A DNA stretch of 64,000 bases from Dictyobacter aurantiacus. GTDB lineage: Bacteria; Chloroflexota; Ktedonobacteria; Ktedonobacterales; Ktedonobacteraceae. The notes beneath the pieces were generated by a model, which saw only the letters and a program-made list of their open reading frames with translations, made no database searches and was not told the DNA's origin. This document shows, in pieces, positions 25,409 through 33,842 of this stretch. The DNA is taken from contig NZ_BIFQ01000001.1 of assembly GCF_003967515.1 (NCBI RefSeq), forward strand, positions 2,046,001-2,110,000, written 5' to 3'. The position numbers were made by a program, and so were the translations under genes. Each line of letters begins with the position of its first letter. Within the stretch, counting starts at the first letter, position 1.

Positions 25409-27424
25409 TTATGGTGTGCCCGAGGTGGACGGTGTAGACGACACATTTGGATTTGGCAATGCACCGGTCACGGTCGGTGTTGGCACCGGAGCCGTCGTTG
25501 GTGTTGGCACCGGAGCCGTCGTTGGTGTTGGCTGCGGCGCCGTCGTTGGTGTTGGCTGCGGCGCCGTTGTTGGCGTTGGCTGCGGTGCCTGCGTCGGCTG
25601 CTGGGCCGGGGGCGCCTGCGTCGGCTGTTGGGCTGGGGGCGCCTGCGTCGGGGCCGTTGATGGTGGAGCATCAGTCCAGTTCGTCACATAAAGGGTCAGG
25701 ACTTCTCCATCTTTCAATGTTTGGCCAGCTTTTGGATCGGTTCGGGTGATAATGTTGGCATCCCGGTTAGGATCGTGCGGATCGCGATCATCCTGCTGGG
25801 GCACAAACTGGATTCCCAGATTATTCAGTTCAGTCTTTGCTTCATCCAAAGACTTGCCAATCAGATCACTGGGCACTGCAATCGCGCCAGACAGCTCAAC
25901 CTGAATTGTCGTACCCGGACGGGCATAAGCGCCAGCCTCCGGCGACTGCTTTGTAACCTTGCCGGTAGTAGCACCACCTTTGGCTATCAACTTAAAGCCC
26001 TTGGACTTCGCCTGCTGCGTGGCCTCCTGGAAGTTCAAGTTTTTCAAATCAGGAACCTGCACAGCCTGAACAGCAGTTGACGTGCCGCTGTTAGAATTGC
26101 CGGACGGGAATGGCAGGAAATGCAGTTGACTGGCGAGATAAATGCTGAAAGCGAGTAATAAGACCGTTGCCGCCAGGATCAGGACGGTAACAATGCCAGC
26201 CATACGCGTATCCCGCTGCTCACGTACCACACCGGCGGGCCGGCCACCCAGAGCATCGCGCTGAATAGGCCGGGTCGAGCCAGAACCCATGTCACCCATG
26301 GTGCTCATAGGTACTGGACGTGGCGGCTCCATCGCGGTGGTAGCATCATTGGGATCAACCGCCGAGGAAGCATATCCTTGATCGGCCTGTAGCACGGTCG
26401 CGGCGCCATTCTCAACGACGCCATTAGAGCCCATTGCGCTCGGCGACATCTGCTGATTGGGTGACGAAATCTGCGCACCCGGTCGCGCGGCACCATTGAG
26501 ATAACCAGCCGCCGCTGGACCCACCAGTGCCCCCACGCCAGGATGAGGACCTGACCCATTGCCTGGTAGCATATTAGCAGCCTGCACGGTATCCTTATCC
26601 TCTTCACCCAACAACTCCAGGGCGCGGGCCAACATATTACCATCCCGGAAACGCATCTCAGGGATCTTTTCCAGGCAGCGCAAAATAATCTCTTCCAGCG
26701 CTGGCGGAACATTCGGGTTCAACTGACTGGGAGGCATCGGGACATCCTGAATATGTTGCATGGCAACCGCGACCGGGGTATCCCCATCAAATGGGGTACG
26801 GCCGGTCACCATCTCATACATAACAATGCCCAACGCATACACATCGGCCGCAGGGCTAACAATCTCGCCCTGTGCCTGCTCTGGCGCGTAATATTGAACG
26901 GTACCCAGTGTCATACCGGTCGTGGTTAAGCGCTCGGCATTAATGTCTTTGTACACACTGGCAATACCGAAATCAGTTAATTTAATGGAACCATCGCGCC
27001 CCACCATGATATTCTGTGGTTTTACATCGCGATGCACAATACTCCGACGATGGGCCGCTCCCAGACCAAGAGCGACGTCGTGCGCGATAATGACGGCTCG
27101 ATCCATGGCGAGCACACCCCGCGAGCGCAGGTAGCGACGTAGATCTGCACCTTCGACCATCTCCATGACAATAAAATAATTGCCATCGCTCTGGCCATAA
27201 TCGTATACCTGCACAATATTCGGGTGCTGTAACGAAGATGCAGCCTTCGCCTCCCGCTGAAAGCGCGTCACAAACTTTGGGTCGGTACTGTAAACTTCGC
27301 GCAACACCTTGATAGCTACGGCCCGGTCCATGCGCATATCACGGCCCCGATAGATCGTAGCCATACCACCGCGCCCGATAGGGTCTTGTATTTGGTATCG
27401 CTCACCCAAAACTTCGATTTGCAT
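25409..27424 (-). CDS. pknB: Ser/Thr protein kinase PknB-type with two PASTA domains
   Basis: Transmembrane protein kinase that senses cell-wall fragments. Kinase domain (about 8-270) is intact: glycine-rich loop IGRGGMATIYRG, catalytic IVHRDVKPQNIMV and LTDFGIASVY. After a long linker comes one membrane helix (VTVLILAATVLLLAFSIYLA), then two PASTA domains (VQVPDLKNLNFQEATQQA... and VPSDLIGKSLDEAKTELN...), and a Pro/Thr-rich tail of repeated PTPTTAPQ/PTPTTAPV and PPAQQPTQA units. The tail gives a low-complexity DNA tract at about 25470-25660. ATG 27424 follows GCGGAGAG. 671 residues. Confidence 0.93.
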   Translation of the reverse strand: MQIEVLGERYQIQDPIGRGGMATIYRGRDMRMDRAVAIKVLREVYSTDPKFVTRFQREAKAASSLQHPNIVQVYDYGQSDGNYFIVMEMVEGADLRRYLRSRGVLAMDRAVIIAHDVALGLGAAHRRSIVHRDVKPQNIMVGRDGSIKLTDFGIASVYKDINAERLTTTGMTLGTVQYYAPEQAQGEIVSPAADVYALGIVMYEMVTGRTPFDGDTPVAVAMQHIQDVPMPPSQLNPNVPPALEEIILRCLEKIPEMRFRDGNMLARALELLGEEDKDTVQAANMLPGNGSGPHPGVGALVGPAAAGYLNGAARPGAQISSPNQQMSPSAMGSNGVVENGAATVLQADQGYASSAVDPNDATTAMEPPRPVPMSTMGDMGSGSTRPIQRDALGGRPAGVVREQRDTRMAGIVTVLILAATVLLLAFSIYLASQLHFLPFPSGNSNSGTSTAVQAVQVPDLKNLNFQEATQQAKSKGFKLIAKGGATTGKVTKQSPEAGAYARPGTTIQVELSGAIAVPSDLIGKSLDEAKTELNNLGIQFVPQQDDRDPHDPNRDANIITRTDPKAGQTLKDGEVLTLYVTNWTDAPPSTAPTQAPPAQQPTQAPPAQQPTQAPQPTPTTAPQPTPTTAPQPTPTTAPVPTPTTAPVPTPTVTGALPNPNVSSTPSTSGTP
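25470..25660. repeat. Short tandem repeats coding the Pro/Thr-rich tail of PknB
   Basis: Multiple 24-base units (GTCGTTGGTGTTGGCACCGG and variants with GGCTGCGGCGCC) encode the 8-residue repeats at the kinase C-terminus; two 27-base units encode PPAQQPTQA. Such tracts change copy number easily. Confidence 0.85.
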
Positions 27425-27810
27425 AGCTCTCCGCACTGTTGGGCGACCTTTTACAGTGCCCCTCCCTTGTTTATTGGACCATCATTAGTTACTGTCACAG
27501 CGGCATCCAGGTGGTTATGCTAGTGAATGCCGCCACCTCAGATGTTCCAGAATGAAAGCCAGTTAAGTCTCAAACAAGGATTTACGCATATCTCAACCAG
27601 AGACGCAATGTGACTCGCCAGCATCAAGTTGCCAGAAGACCTCTTCCCATAATCTAGAAGAAGGCAAAACGCATTGCGCCACTATTTTAACTTATTCTAC
27701 GTCAGAATGGAACACTCTGCAGGAAAGTAGGAGTTATCCCTCGGTGAAAGGGCTTCAGCCTCCTTCTGTTCGATTGTAACAGGTCCACCCATCCATTTAT
27801 TCATGAATTT
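27425..27810. other. Intergenic region between selB and pknB
   Basis: 386 bases. A weak inverted repeat GCGGCAT (27500-27506) / ATGCCGC (27527-27533), with an alternative AGGTGG/CCACCT pairing, is the only structure seen. Position fits the pknB leader or promoter zone. No gene or long palindrome. Confidence 0.5.
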
Positions 27811-29775
27811 TCATTCCGCCGAGTTACCAATATGGGCAGTACCTGGTGTACGTTCATCTCCCATACGATGGGTTATACGCAAGGCATCCATGTGTTCCAG
27901 TAGAGGCAAAATATATTTACGAGTTGTTTCTAACACATCGCGTGCCTCTGCCACGGTTATTTTACCATGTTCATGCATATAGGCCGCGAGTTTTGAGAGT
28001 GCTGTACTATAAGCGGTATGGGAAAAAAGGATACCGTCACCTATTTTTACCAGCTGGCCCTGTTCAATCAGGGCGCTGACCACATCGGTGCCTACCATCG
28101 CCTCCGCCTCGCTACGTACAGGAGGCGTGTAGGGACGTTCGCGAAAAAGTCGTAATAGCTGGTCTACCTGTTGCTGCTGGGCGGCCGTAAAATGTGGTTG
28201 AAAGCCAGGTATCCTGATTAAGCCACCAGTTCGGACCAGCGCCGACCCGGCCCCTCTGTTTTCTACACTCTCCAATAGACCATTTTCTTGCAATCGCGCA
28301 AAAACCTCAGTCGCCAGGCGGGATTGAAGACCCAGGCGGGTACGCCATTCCTCTTTGGAGATTCCGCTACGCAATGGATACTGTTGGTGAAATTCCTTCA
28401 CAAGGTGGAGAGCCTCGTCAGTTAATGTCTCCCATACGGTTTGTGCGAACCAGTAGACGCCAACCTTATACACTCTTCCTTCTGATAACAACGACTCTAG
28501 TATCTGTTGCGTCACATCCGGCGCTAAATTAGACTGCTTCGCTATCTCTTCGAATAGATAGCCAGAGAGACCGGATGCTACGTGGGCTGTTTCTCCCCTG
28601 GAAGGCTTGCGGCGCTCCAGGCTGGCCAGGACCAGCTCTTCAGGGGTGGCCTGCATCAACTGCTCCAGCGTTGAAAGCACTGGTTTCTGAAAACGGCGAT
28701 GGTAGCGTGGCGTAACGTCCACAATCTCACCACCGCCAATGGTGGCGCCCGGTGACGGAATGCGTACAATGAAACGATCACGCCGGGCAATTACTGCGGG
28801 CCGGCTCAACCGCATCTGCACCCAGGCGCTGTCCCCCGGTTGAAGCTCATCGGTATCTAACAGGCGAACACGCGCGGGTATCTCCTGCGAGCCAGTATAC
28901 ACGTCAACGGATGTATTGTGTAAGAGCGAACGACCGCTGTCGGCAAGGAGACGCAGCCGGGCATCAAAGAGTAATGTGGGCTGCAGTTGACCTGGTCGGG
29001 CAACCACATTGCCGCGTGCAAGATCACTGCGCGCTACATTGGCCAGATTTAGCGCCACGCGGCCACCCGGAAGTACCGAATCAAGTTGCTGCTTATGGGA
29101 CTGCAAACCGCGCACACGCGATTTTATCCTCTGGGGGTAAATCTCCACTTCCTGCCCCACCTGTAATCCACCATCCAACAGCGTCCCCGTGACAATCGTA
29201 CCAAATCCAGTCAGCGAAAAGACTCTATCAACTGGTAAACGCGGGCGGCCAATATTTTTGCGGGTGGATGCGGTATTCAACAGTTCATCCAGGGTCTTCA
29301 GCAGTTCTGGCAAACCCTGACCAGTATAGGCCGAGACCGCCAGGATCGGTGCCCCCGCTAAAATAGTTGGCTTCAGATATTCAGTAACTTCATCTCTAAC
29401 CAATTCCAGCCACTCTTCATCTACCAGGTCCGCTTTGGTGAGCACAACAACTCCACGCGGTACCTGCAATAGATCGAGAATCGCCAGGTGCTCACGCGTC
29501 TGCGGCATGATGCCTTCGTCGGCCGCGATAACCAGCATGGCAGCGTCGATTCCTCCCACGCCAGCCAGCATATTCTTAATAAAGCTTTCATGGCCGGGCA
29601 CATCTACAATGCTGACCTCTTGCCCACCGGGCAGTTTTAACCAGGCAAAACCAAGGTCAATGGTCATGCCACGCTCTTTTTCTTCCGTCAGACGATCGGG
29701 ATCGATACCGGTAAGTGCTTGCACCAACGTAGATTTACCGTGATCTACGTGGCCTGCGGTTCCTATACAGCTCAT
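27811..29775 (-). CDS. selB: Selenocysteine-specific elongation factor SelB
   Basis: GTPase that delivers selenocysteyl-tRNA to UGA codons with a SECIS hairpin. 654 residues. G motifs GHVDHGKST (G1), DVPGHE (G3) and TKAD (G4) lie in an N-terminal domain; the segment PVDRVFSLTGFGTIVTGTLL begins domain II as in SelB, and the long C-terminal half consists of winged-helix modules expected to bind the SECIS (for example LASLERRKPSRGETAHV and ILPLLEHMDALRITHRMGDERTPG). Length and domain order match SelB rather than EF-Tu. selA, selD and tRNA-Sec are not in the window. Confidence 0.92.
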   Translation of the reverse strand: MSCIGTAGHVDHGKSTLVQALTGIDPDRLTEEKERGMTIDLGFAWLKLPGGQEVSIVDVPGHESFIKNMLAGVGGIDAAMLVIAADEGIMPQTREHLAILDLLQVPRGVVVLTKADLVDEEWLELVRDEVTEYLKPTILAGAPILAVSAYTGQGLPELLKTLDELLNTASTRKNIGRPRLPVDRVFSLTGFGTIVTGTLLDGGLQVGQEVEIYPQRIKSRVRGLQSHKQQLDSVLPGGRVALNLANVARSDLARGNVVARPGQLQPTLLFDARLRLLADSGRSLLHNTSVDVYTGSQEIPARVRLLDTDELQPGDSAWVQMRLSRPAVIARRDRFIVRIPSPGATIGGGEIVDVTPRYHRRFQKPVLSTLEQLMQATPEELVLASLERRKPSRGETAHVASGLSGYLFEEIAKQSNLAPDVTQQILESLLSEGRVYKVGVYWFAQTVWETLTDEALHLVKEFHQQYPLRSGISKEEWRTRLGLQSRLATEVFARLQENGLLESVENRGAGSALVRTGGLIRIPGFQPHFTAAQQQQVDQLLRLFRERPYTPPVRSEAEAMVGTDVVSALIEQGQLVKIGDGILFSHTAYSTALSKLAAYMHEHGKITVAEARDVLETTRKYILPLLEHMDALRITHRMGDERTPGTAHIGNSAE

Positions 29776-29861
29776 GCTTTCCTGGTATATATAACTTGAT
29801 AGACATTTACTCTTTCAGTATACCCCAGATGGGCCGTTATGGCTATGCAAAAGCGAGAGAC

Positions 29862-29894
29862 GGGGTTCTGCCCGCCTCCTGCGGGCAGAACCCC
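29862..29894. repeat. Perfect hairpin (14-bp arms)
   Basis: Arms GGGGTTCTGCCCGC (29862-29875) and GCGGGCAGAACCCC (29881-29894) with loop CTCCT. It is the left boundary of the family B region. Confidence 0.9.
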
Positions 29895-30152
29895 TTACCG
29901 CAAGTTAAGTCGAGGGCCAACCTCTGTGCTCCCTGAGCGAGAGGTGCAGAAGGGCGGCCAGCCCTCATGCCGGGGTGTGGGCGAGCATGCTCTCCTTTCT
30001 CCTCTCGCGCCGCCTGCGGCGGCGCGAGAGGAGAAAAAAAGAAGTTTTGTGGGGACACCCCACGCCCCGGCAGGAAGAACCCTGCACCCCTTAAGCTGAC
30101 GCCAATGAGGGGACTTGAGCATGCCCCCGGCATGCTCGCCCTGCACCACGGT
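29895..30152. repeat. Repeat family B, copy 1 (rearranged)
   Basis: Shares with 45470-45646 the segments CAAGTTAAG (29903), CCGGGGTGTGGG (about 29970), CCCCGGCAGG (30065), CCCTGCACCCCTTAAG (about 30080) and GGGGACTTGAGCATGC with GGCATGCTCGCCC (30108-30148). A strong palindrome (arms 29996-30014 and 30018-30036, 19/19, loop TGC, then a run of A) sits where the core repeat is interrupted. Confidence 0.75.
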
Positions 30153-30186
30153 TTTGGGAACTTTTTTCAAAAGTTCGGAATATCCC

Positions 30187-30215
30187 ATGACACTCGTCCT
30201 GCAACGAGGTATAAT
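30187..30215 (+). promoter_or_regulatory. Probable sigma70-type promoter of uvrC
   Basis: ATGACA at 30187-30192, a 17-base spacer, and TATAAT at 30210-30215. Transcription would start near 30222, leaving a leader of about 60 bases before the uvrC start codon. Confidence 0.65.
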
Positions 30216-30280
30216 AAAGGGACACACAAATGTAGCACCGTCAGACCAGTTGCAGCTTACCTTCCAGGGAATTTTTATTG

Positions 30281-32299
30281 ATGAACGAAAAAATTCAGTC
30301 TGTACTCAAATCTCTTCCTCATAAACCTGGTATCTACCTGATGAAGGATGCCGAGGGCACCATTATTTATGTGGGAAAAGCTATCTCTCTCTATAATCGG
30401 GTGCGTTCTTATTTTCTGGAATCGACCGATCATAGTCCCAAGAACAGAAGCATGGTAGCTAAAATCGATGATATCGAGTTTCTCGTCGTGCAAAACGAGG
30501 TCGAAGCCCTGGTCCTGGAAAGTAACTATATTAAGCAGTATCGGCCCAAATACAATGTTTTATTACGCGATGATAAGAGCTATCCCTATATCAAAGTCGC
30601 CCTGACGGAGGATTTTCCACGTGTCTACCGGGTGCGGAGCTTCCACCACGATGGCAATCGCTACTTCGGACCCTATACGAACTCGGGGGCCGTCGATGCC
30701 ACGCTGGATCTTTTAAATAAGCTGTTTGCCTTCCGCACCTGCCGTTATGATGCCAGCGTCTGGGCACCACCGGCCAAAGGCGAGCCTCCGACGGGCTGGA
30801 AACAGAAGCTGTTACCACGCCCCTGCACACAGTACTACATCCATCGCTGTACCGCCCCCTGCGTGGCCTATACAACGCGCGAGGAATATGACGCCATCAT
30901 CAAGCAGGTTATCCTCTTCCTTGAAGGGAAACACGACGAGGTTCTCAAAGATCTACAGACGAAGATGGATAAGGCCGCTGAAGAGTTGAATTTTGAGGAG
31001 GCGGCTCGGCTGCGCGATCGTATTCAGGCGGTTGAACGCGTACTGGAGAAGCAGCGCATCATCAATACCGACGCCCAGGATGACCAGGATGTGATCGCGC
31101 TGGCCAGCGGCGATGACGAGACCTGCGCGCTGGTCTTCTTTTTCCGCGCCGGCAAACTGGTAGGGCGAGAATACTTCATCCTGCAGGGCACACGCGACAG
31201 CAGTCCCGGTGAGGTGATGGGCTCGTTCATGCAACAGTTCTATCAGAGCTCTCCCCATGTACCATCCGAGATCATCGTCGAGGTTGAACCCGACGATCGC
31301 CAGGTGGTCCAGAACTGGCTCAGGGAGAGGCGCAAGGGGTCCGCCACCGGCGGGAGTTCCGCCGTGACAATTACGGCGCCTAAACGCGGCGATAAGGTAC
31401 AGCTGGTTAATATGGTGAAAAACAACGCCAAAGAAGTACTGGAACAGCAACGTATCAAGTGGTTGACGGACAGCCAGAAGACGCAATTTGCCCTGGAAGA
31501 GATCCAGCAGGCGATCAATCTGGAGACGCCTCCACGGCGCATCGAGTGCTACGATATCTCCAATACCCAGGGGACCAATTCGGTTGGCGCCATGGTCGTC
31601 TTTGAAGCGGGACGGCCCAAAAAGGAAGAGTACCGCCGCTTCAAAATCAAGCAGGTCGAAGGACCCAATGATTACGCCAGCCATCAGGAGGTGCTGCGCC
31701 GCCGCTTCCGCAGGGCCGCCGGGACCGCCACAACTTCGATCCCCAGCAGCCCTACAGATGATATCAGTGCGCCAATCGGCGAGACCGTTGATGAGATCAT
31801 CCAGGATGGCGGCAATGAGGAGCTCCACCACGACTGGGCTATGCCGGACCTGGTGATCATCGATGGGGGCCGTGGTCAATTGAATGCGGCCCTGCAGGTC
31901 ATGCGCGAGCTCAAACTGGATATCCCGGTCATTGGCGTGGCTAAAGAAGAGGGCTCTCACACCAAGCTCAACACGGCCGAAGAGATCTATACCCCCGTGT
32001 CACCAGAGCCGATTATCCTGCCACGCAATTCGCAGGGACTCTACCTGCTGCAGCGCATCCGCGATGAAGCCCATCGCTTCGGCCTCACCTATCACCAGAA
32101 ACTGCGCTCCAATCGCACCTTCAAGTCGGTGCTCGACGAAATTCCAGGTATCGGCCCCAAACGTAAACAGGCGCTGCTCAAACACTTTGGCTCCGTTCGC
32201 GCCATCAGCGCCGCCAGCCTCGAAGATCTAACCGCCCTCGACGGTATGACACGCGACGCCGCCGAAAAGGTGAAAGAGTATATCGGGCGGATGGAATAG
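30281..32299 (+). CDS. uvrC: Excinuclease ABC subunit C
   Basis: Dual-incision endonuclease of nucleotide excision repair. 672 residues with the complete order: GIY-YIG nuclease (KPGIYLMKDAEGTIIYVGKA), UVR motif (KAAEELNFEEAARLRDRI), the RNase-H-like 5' nuclease (RIECYDISNTQGTNSVGAMV), and C-terminal helix-hairpin-helix pair (EIPGIGPKRKQALLKHF, LDGMTRDAAEKVKEY). It is longer than typical because of an insert of about 40 residues after the VLRRRFRRA segment (AAGTATTSIPSSPTDD and onward). ATG 30281 was chosen. The last 16 bases of the gene form part of the left arm of a 31-bp palindrome. Confidence 0.95.
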   Translation: MNEKIQSVLKSLPHKPGIYLMKDAEGTIIYVGKAISLYNRVRSYFLESTDHSPKNRSMVAKIDDIEFLVVQNEVEALVLESNYIKQYRPKYNVLLRDDKSYPYIKVALTEDFPRVYRVRSFHHDGNRYFGPYTNSGAVDATLDLLNKLFAFRTCRYDASVWAPPAKGEPPTGWKQKLLPRPCTQYYIHRCTAPCVAYTTREEYDAIIKQVILFLEGKHDEVLKDLQTKMDKAAEELNFEEAARLRDRIQAVERVLEKQRIINTDAQDDQDVIALASGDDETCALVFFFRAGKLVGREYFILQGTRDSSPGEVMGSFMQQFYQSSPHVPSEIIVEVEPDDRQVVQNWLRERRKGSATGGSSAVTITAPKRGDKVQLVNMVKNNAKEVLEQQRIKWLTDSQKTQFALEEIQQAINLETPPRRIECYDISNTQGTNSVGAMVVFEAGRPKKEEYRRFKIKQVEGPNDYASHQEVLRRRFRRAAGTATTSIPSSPTDDISAPIGETVDEIIQDGGNEELHHDWAMPDLVIIDGGRGQLNAALQVMRELKLDIPVIGVAKEEGSHTKLNTAEEIYTPVSPEPIILPRNSQGLYLLQRIRDEAHRFGLTYHQKLRSNRTFKSVLDEIPGIGPKRKQALLKHFGSVRAISAASLEDLTALDGMTRDAAEKVKEYIGRME

Positions 32300-32358
32300 A
32301 TTATGCGCGCCTCTTGTTCTATAAAACAGAGGCGCGCATAATCTATTCCATCCGCCCG
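32284..32358. repeat. Long perfect palindrome (31-bp arms) that includes the uvrC stop codon
   Basis: Arms 32284-32314 and 32328-32358 match 31/31 with a 13-nt loop. The left arm begins inside uvrC and codes for its last residues and stop (GRME then TAG); the right arm is an inverted copy of that coding end. It could terminate uvrC transcription, but no T tract follows. Confidence 0.95.
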
Positions 32359-32420
32359 GCGCAGCACGAATGTACGTTTCGGCCTTCGGCCATGACACTA
32401 CGCGCCTACGGCGCTCACAC

Positions 32421-32485
32421 GTATATTTTTATTGTTGTGTGCACATCGCGCAAAGCGCGATGTGCACACAACAATAAAAATATAC
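32421..32485. repeat. Long perfect palindrome (31-bp arms)
   Basis: Arms 32421-32451 and 32455-32485 match 31/31 with loop AAA; tip ATCGCGC/GCGCGAT. The head-type flanking motif abuts its left side. Confidence 0.95.
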
Positions 32486-32520
32486 ACGCTTAGCTGAGTG
32501 CTAGCACTCGATGGGATCGA

Positions 32521-32549
32521 TTGACAACTCGACTGATTCACTGTACTAT
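32521..32549 (+). promoter_or_regulatory. Strong sigma70-type promoter
   Basis: Perfect TTGACA at 32521-32526, a 17-base spacer, and TACTAT at 32544-32549. It would drive the FmdB-type gene with a leader of about 200 bases. Confidence 0.65.
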
Positions 32550-32753
32550 TATTGAATAGGACGGCTATAGCGGTCGCCCTCTTTCTATACAAATTTATCT
32601 CATCAAGACACGCGAACCATGTGTGTTGGACACAGATGATCGCTGGAAAAGAGATCACCTCCTCCGTCCATCGACATACGGGTGCGATAAGGCGTGTAAT
32701 ATGCGTATTGTATATAATGCGTATAACGCAATTTTTTAAGAGGTGATTGGTAT

Positions 32754-33074
32754 ATGCCAACGTACGAGTATCTTTGTCAAACATGTAGCCACCGCTTCGA
32801 AACGTGGCAGAAAATGACCGATGAGCCTTTGACCGTTTGCCCGGAGTGCGGTAACCATATTCGCCGCGTCCTCTTCCCCGCCGGCGTCGTCTTTAAAGGT
32901 TCAGGATTCTACAAAACTGACTATAGCCAGACAAAAACGCTGGCCTCTTCCAATGGAGATGCCAAAAAGGCCGACAGCAACAGCGAGGGCAAAAGCAGCA
33001 GTACCGAGAGCGGTTCTTCTTCTGAGAAAAGCTCCAGCACCTCCGCTTCCAGCACGCCAGCCGCCAGCAAATAA
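32754..33074 (+). CDS. FmdB-family zinc ribbon protein
   Basis: Small putative regulatory protein with a single zinc ribbon: MPTYEYLCQTCSHRFE (CxxC) and CPECGNHIRRV (CxxC), followed by FPAGVVFKGSGFYKTDY, the conserved tail of the FmdB/regulatory group. After residue 63 the protein is a Ser/Lys/Gly-rich disordered tail. 106 residues in total. ATG 32754 follows AAGAGGTGA. It probably shares a transcript with the small gene beginning at 33150. Confidence 0.85.
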   Translation: MPTYEYLCQTCSHRFETWQKMTDEPLTVCPECGNHIRRVLFPAGVVFKGSGFYKTDYSQTKTLASSNGDAKKADSNSEGKSSSTESGSSSEKSSSTSASSTPAASK

Positions 33075-33149
33075 GCTCATATTAAGAAAATGTTCAATGG
33101 CCATCATATACTGATGGCCATTCGTAATTTCAATAGAGGAAAAAGGATT

Positions 33150-33362
33150 ATGGTAGAATCAGCCCTTGCCGCCATTCAGCGCCAGCAGATCGAGATCGCT
33201 GTCGGCGAACTTCTCCTGACATCGGACTTCTATATGCGCCAATCCATCGCCGAACGCATCCGTCACCTCATCTCGCACGCCGACCCCAGCCTGGACATCC
33301 ATAGCTTCAGCGAAGCGGCCCAGGACGAGCTACGCGACCTCAACCTCCTGCCCGAAAATTAG
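33150..33362 (+). CDS. Small helical protein of unknown function (70 aa)
   Basis: Soluble, helical and acidic protein beginning MVESALAAIQRQQIEIAVGE, with QSIAERIRHLISHADPSLDI in the middle. Family not recognised. I chose ATG 33150, preceded by GAGGAAAAAGGA; the frame is open from 33090 but the upstream part has no good ribosome-binding site. It follows the FmdB gene by 75 bases. Its final bases overlap the 3' end of an apparent gene remnant on the other strand. Confidence 0.6.
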   Translation: MVESALAAIQRQQIEIAVGELLLTSDFYMRQSIAERIRHLISHADPSLDIHSFSEAAQDELRDLNLLPEN

Positions 33363-33507
33363 GGATCCACCCTACCAATTCTTCAAATTCCTTTTCCACC
33401 ACCATGGGCTCGATGGTGTAGGCCAGGGATATCTCCTCCTGCTTATCCTTATAGTGAACCCGGTAGCCGTTAATGATAAGAAAGGTGCCGCCCGGGCCAT
33501 ATTATTG
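33340..33507 (-). pseudogene. Truncated gene remnant abutting a palindrome
   Basis: On the minus strand, the frame from about 33507 to the stop at 33340 reads like the C-terminal end of a folded protein: GTFLIINGYRVHYKDKQEEI then SLAYTIEPMVVEKEFEELVG and WIPNFRAGG. It has no start codon in a sensible place: upstream it is closed by TAA within the palindrome that begins at 33500. I infer that the 5' part was lost when the palindrome element arrived or formed. Family not recognised; coding nature rests on residue pattern only. Confidence 0.5.
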
Positions 33508-33842
33508 AGGGGATGAGGGGACGCCACGGGTGGGTGCGAATGCACCCACCCGTGGCGTCCCCTCATCCCCTCAATAATAAAGTTCTGAGCGCCGCAGGCG
33601 CGTAGTGTCAGGGGCCGCAGGCGCGAATCTTCCGGCATTCAGACATATGCATAAAGAGGACGATATATTCTACAAAAGGAGGAGATAGAACGCATCTTCT
33701 CTCCCAAAAGTCATAACATGCATACCCAATTTTCCTATCAGGTAGGTATTCAAGGACAGATGCACGTCATACGAGTGTATACTGGTATTACACAATCCCT
33801 AAGAATGGCTACAATTATGCCGCTTGCAAGGAGACAGAGGTC
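33363..33842. other. Intergenic region: gene remnant, palindrome and head motif
   Basis: 480 bases between two rightward genes. Contains the remnant described at 33340-33507, palindrome 33500-33579, and the head-type flanking motif in reverse orientation at 33586-33626. The last 200 bases before the histidine kinase hold no recognised structure. Confidence 0.65.
33500..33579. repeat. Long perfect palindrome (38-bp arms)
   Basis: Arms 33500-33537 and 33542-33579 match 38/38 with loop GAAT; tip GGGTGC/GCACCC. The head-type flank lies on its right (33586-33626), the reverse of the arrangement at 61577-61659. The tip resembles the palindrome at 61627, but the outer arm is different. Confidence 0.95.

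Larger units (their letters stand above)
29776..30280. other. Divergent intergenic region with family B repeat
   Basis: 505 bases between selB (leftward) and uvrC (rightward). It contains a rearranged family B element (29862-30152) with two strong hairpins, and a good promoter for uvrC at 30187-30215. Open frames inside the repeat have repeat-derived, low-complexity translations and are not called. Confidence 0.7.
32300..32753. other. Intergenic region after uvrC: two palindromes, flanking motif and a promoter
   Basis: 454 bases. After the uvrC-end palindrome comes a flanking motif at 32376-32418 (GGCCTTCGGCCATGACACTA then CGCGCCTACGGCGCTCA), the palindrome 32421-32485 and a strong promoter at 32521-32549. 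The long space to the next gene (204 bases) has no recognised structure. Confidence 0.7.

Noticed and set aside
29830..30240. Several open frames of 60-110 codons in the selB-uvrC gap
   Set aside because: They run through repeat family B and its hairpins on both strands and translate to low-complexity, Pro/Arg/Gly-rich sequence.
32490..32515. GAGTGCTAGCACTC palindrome as a CIRCE (HrcA) operator
   Set aside because: CIRCE is TTAGCACTC, 9 bases, GAGTGCTAA. Here the halves are in the opposite order with no spacer, and the next gene is not a chaperone.
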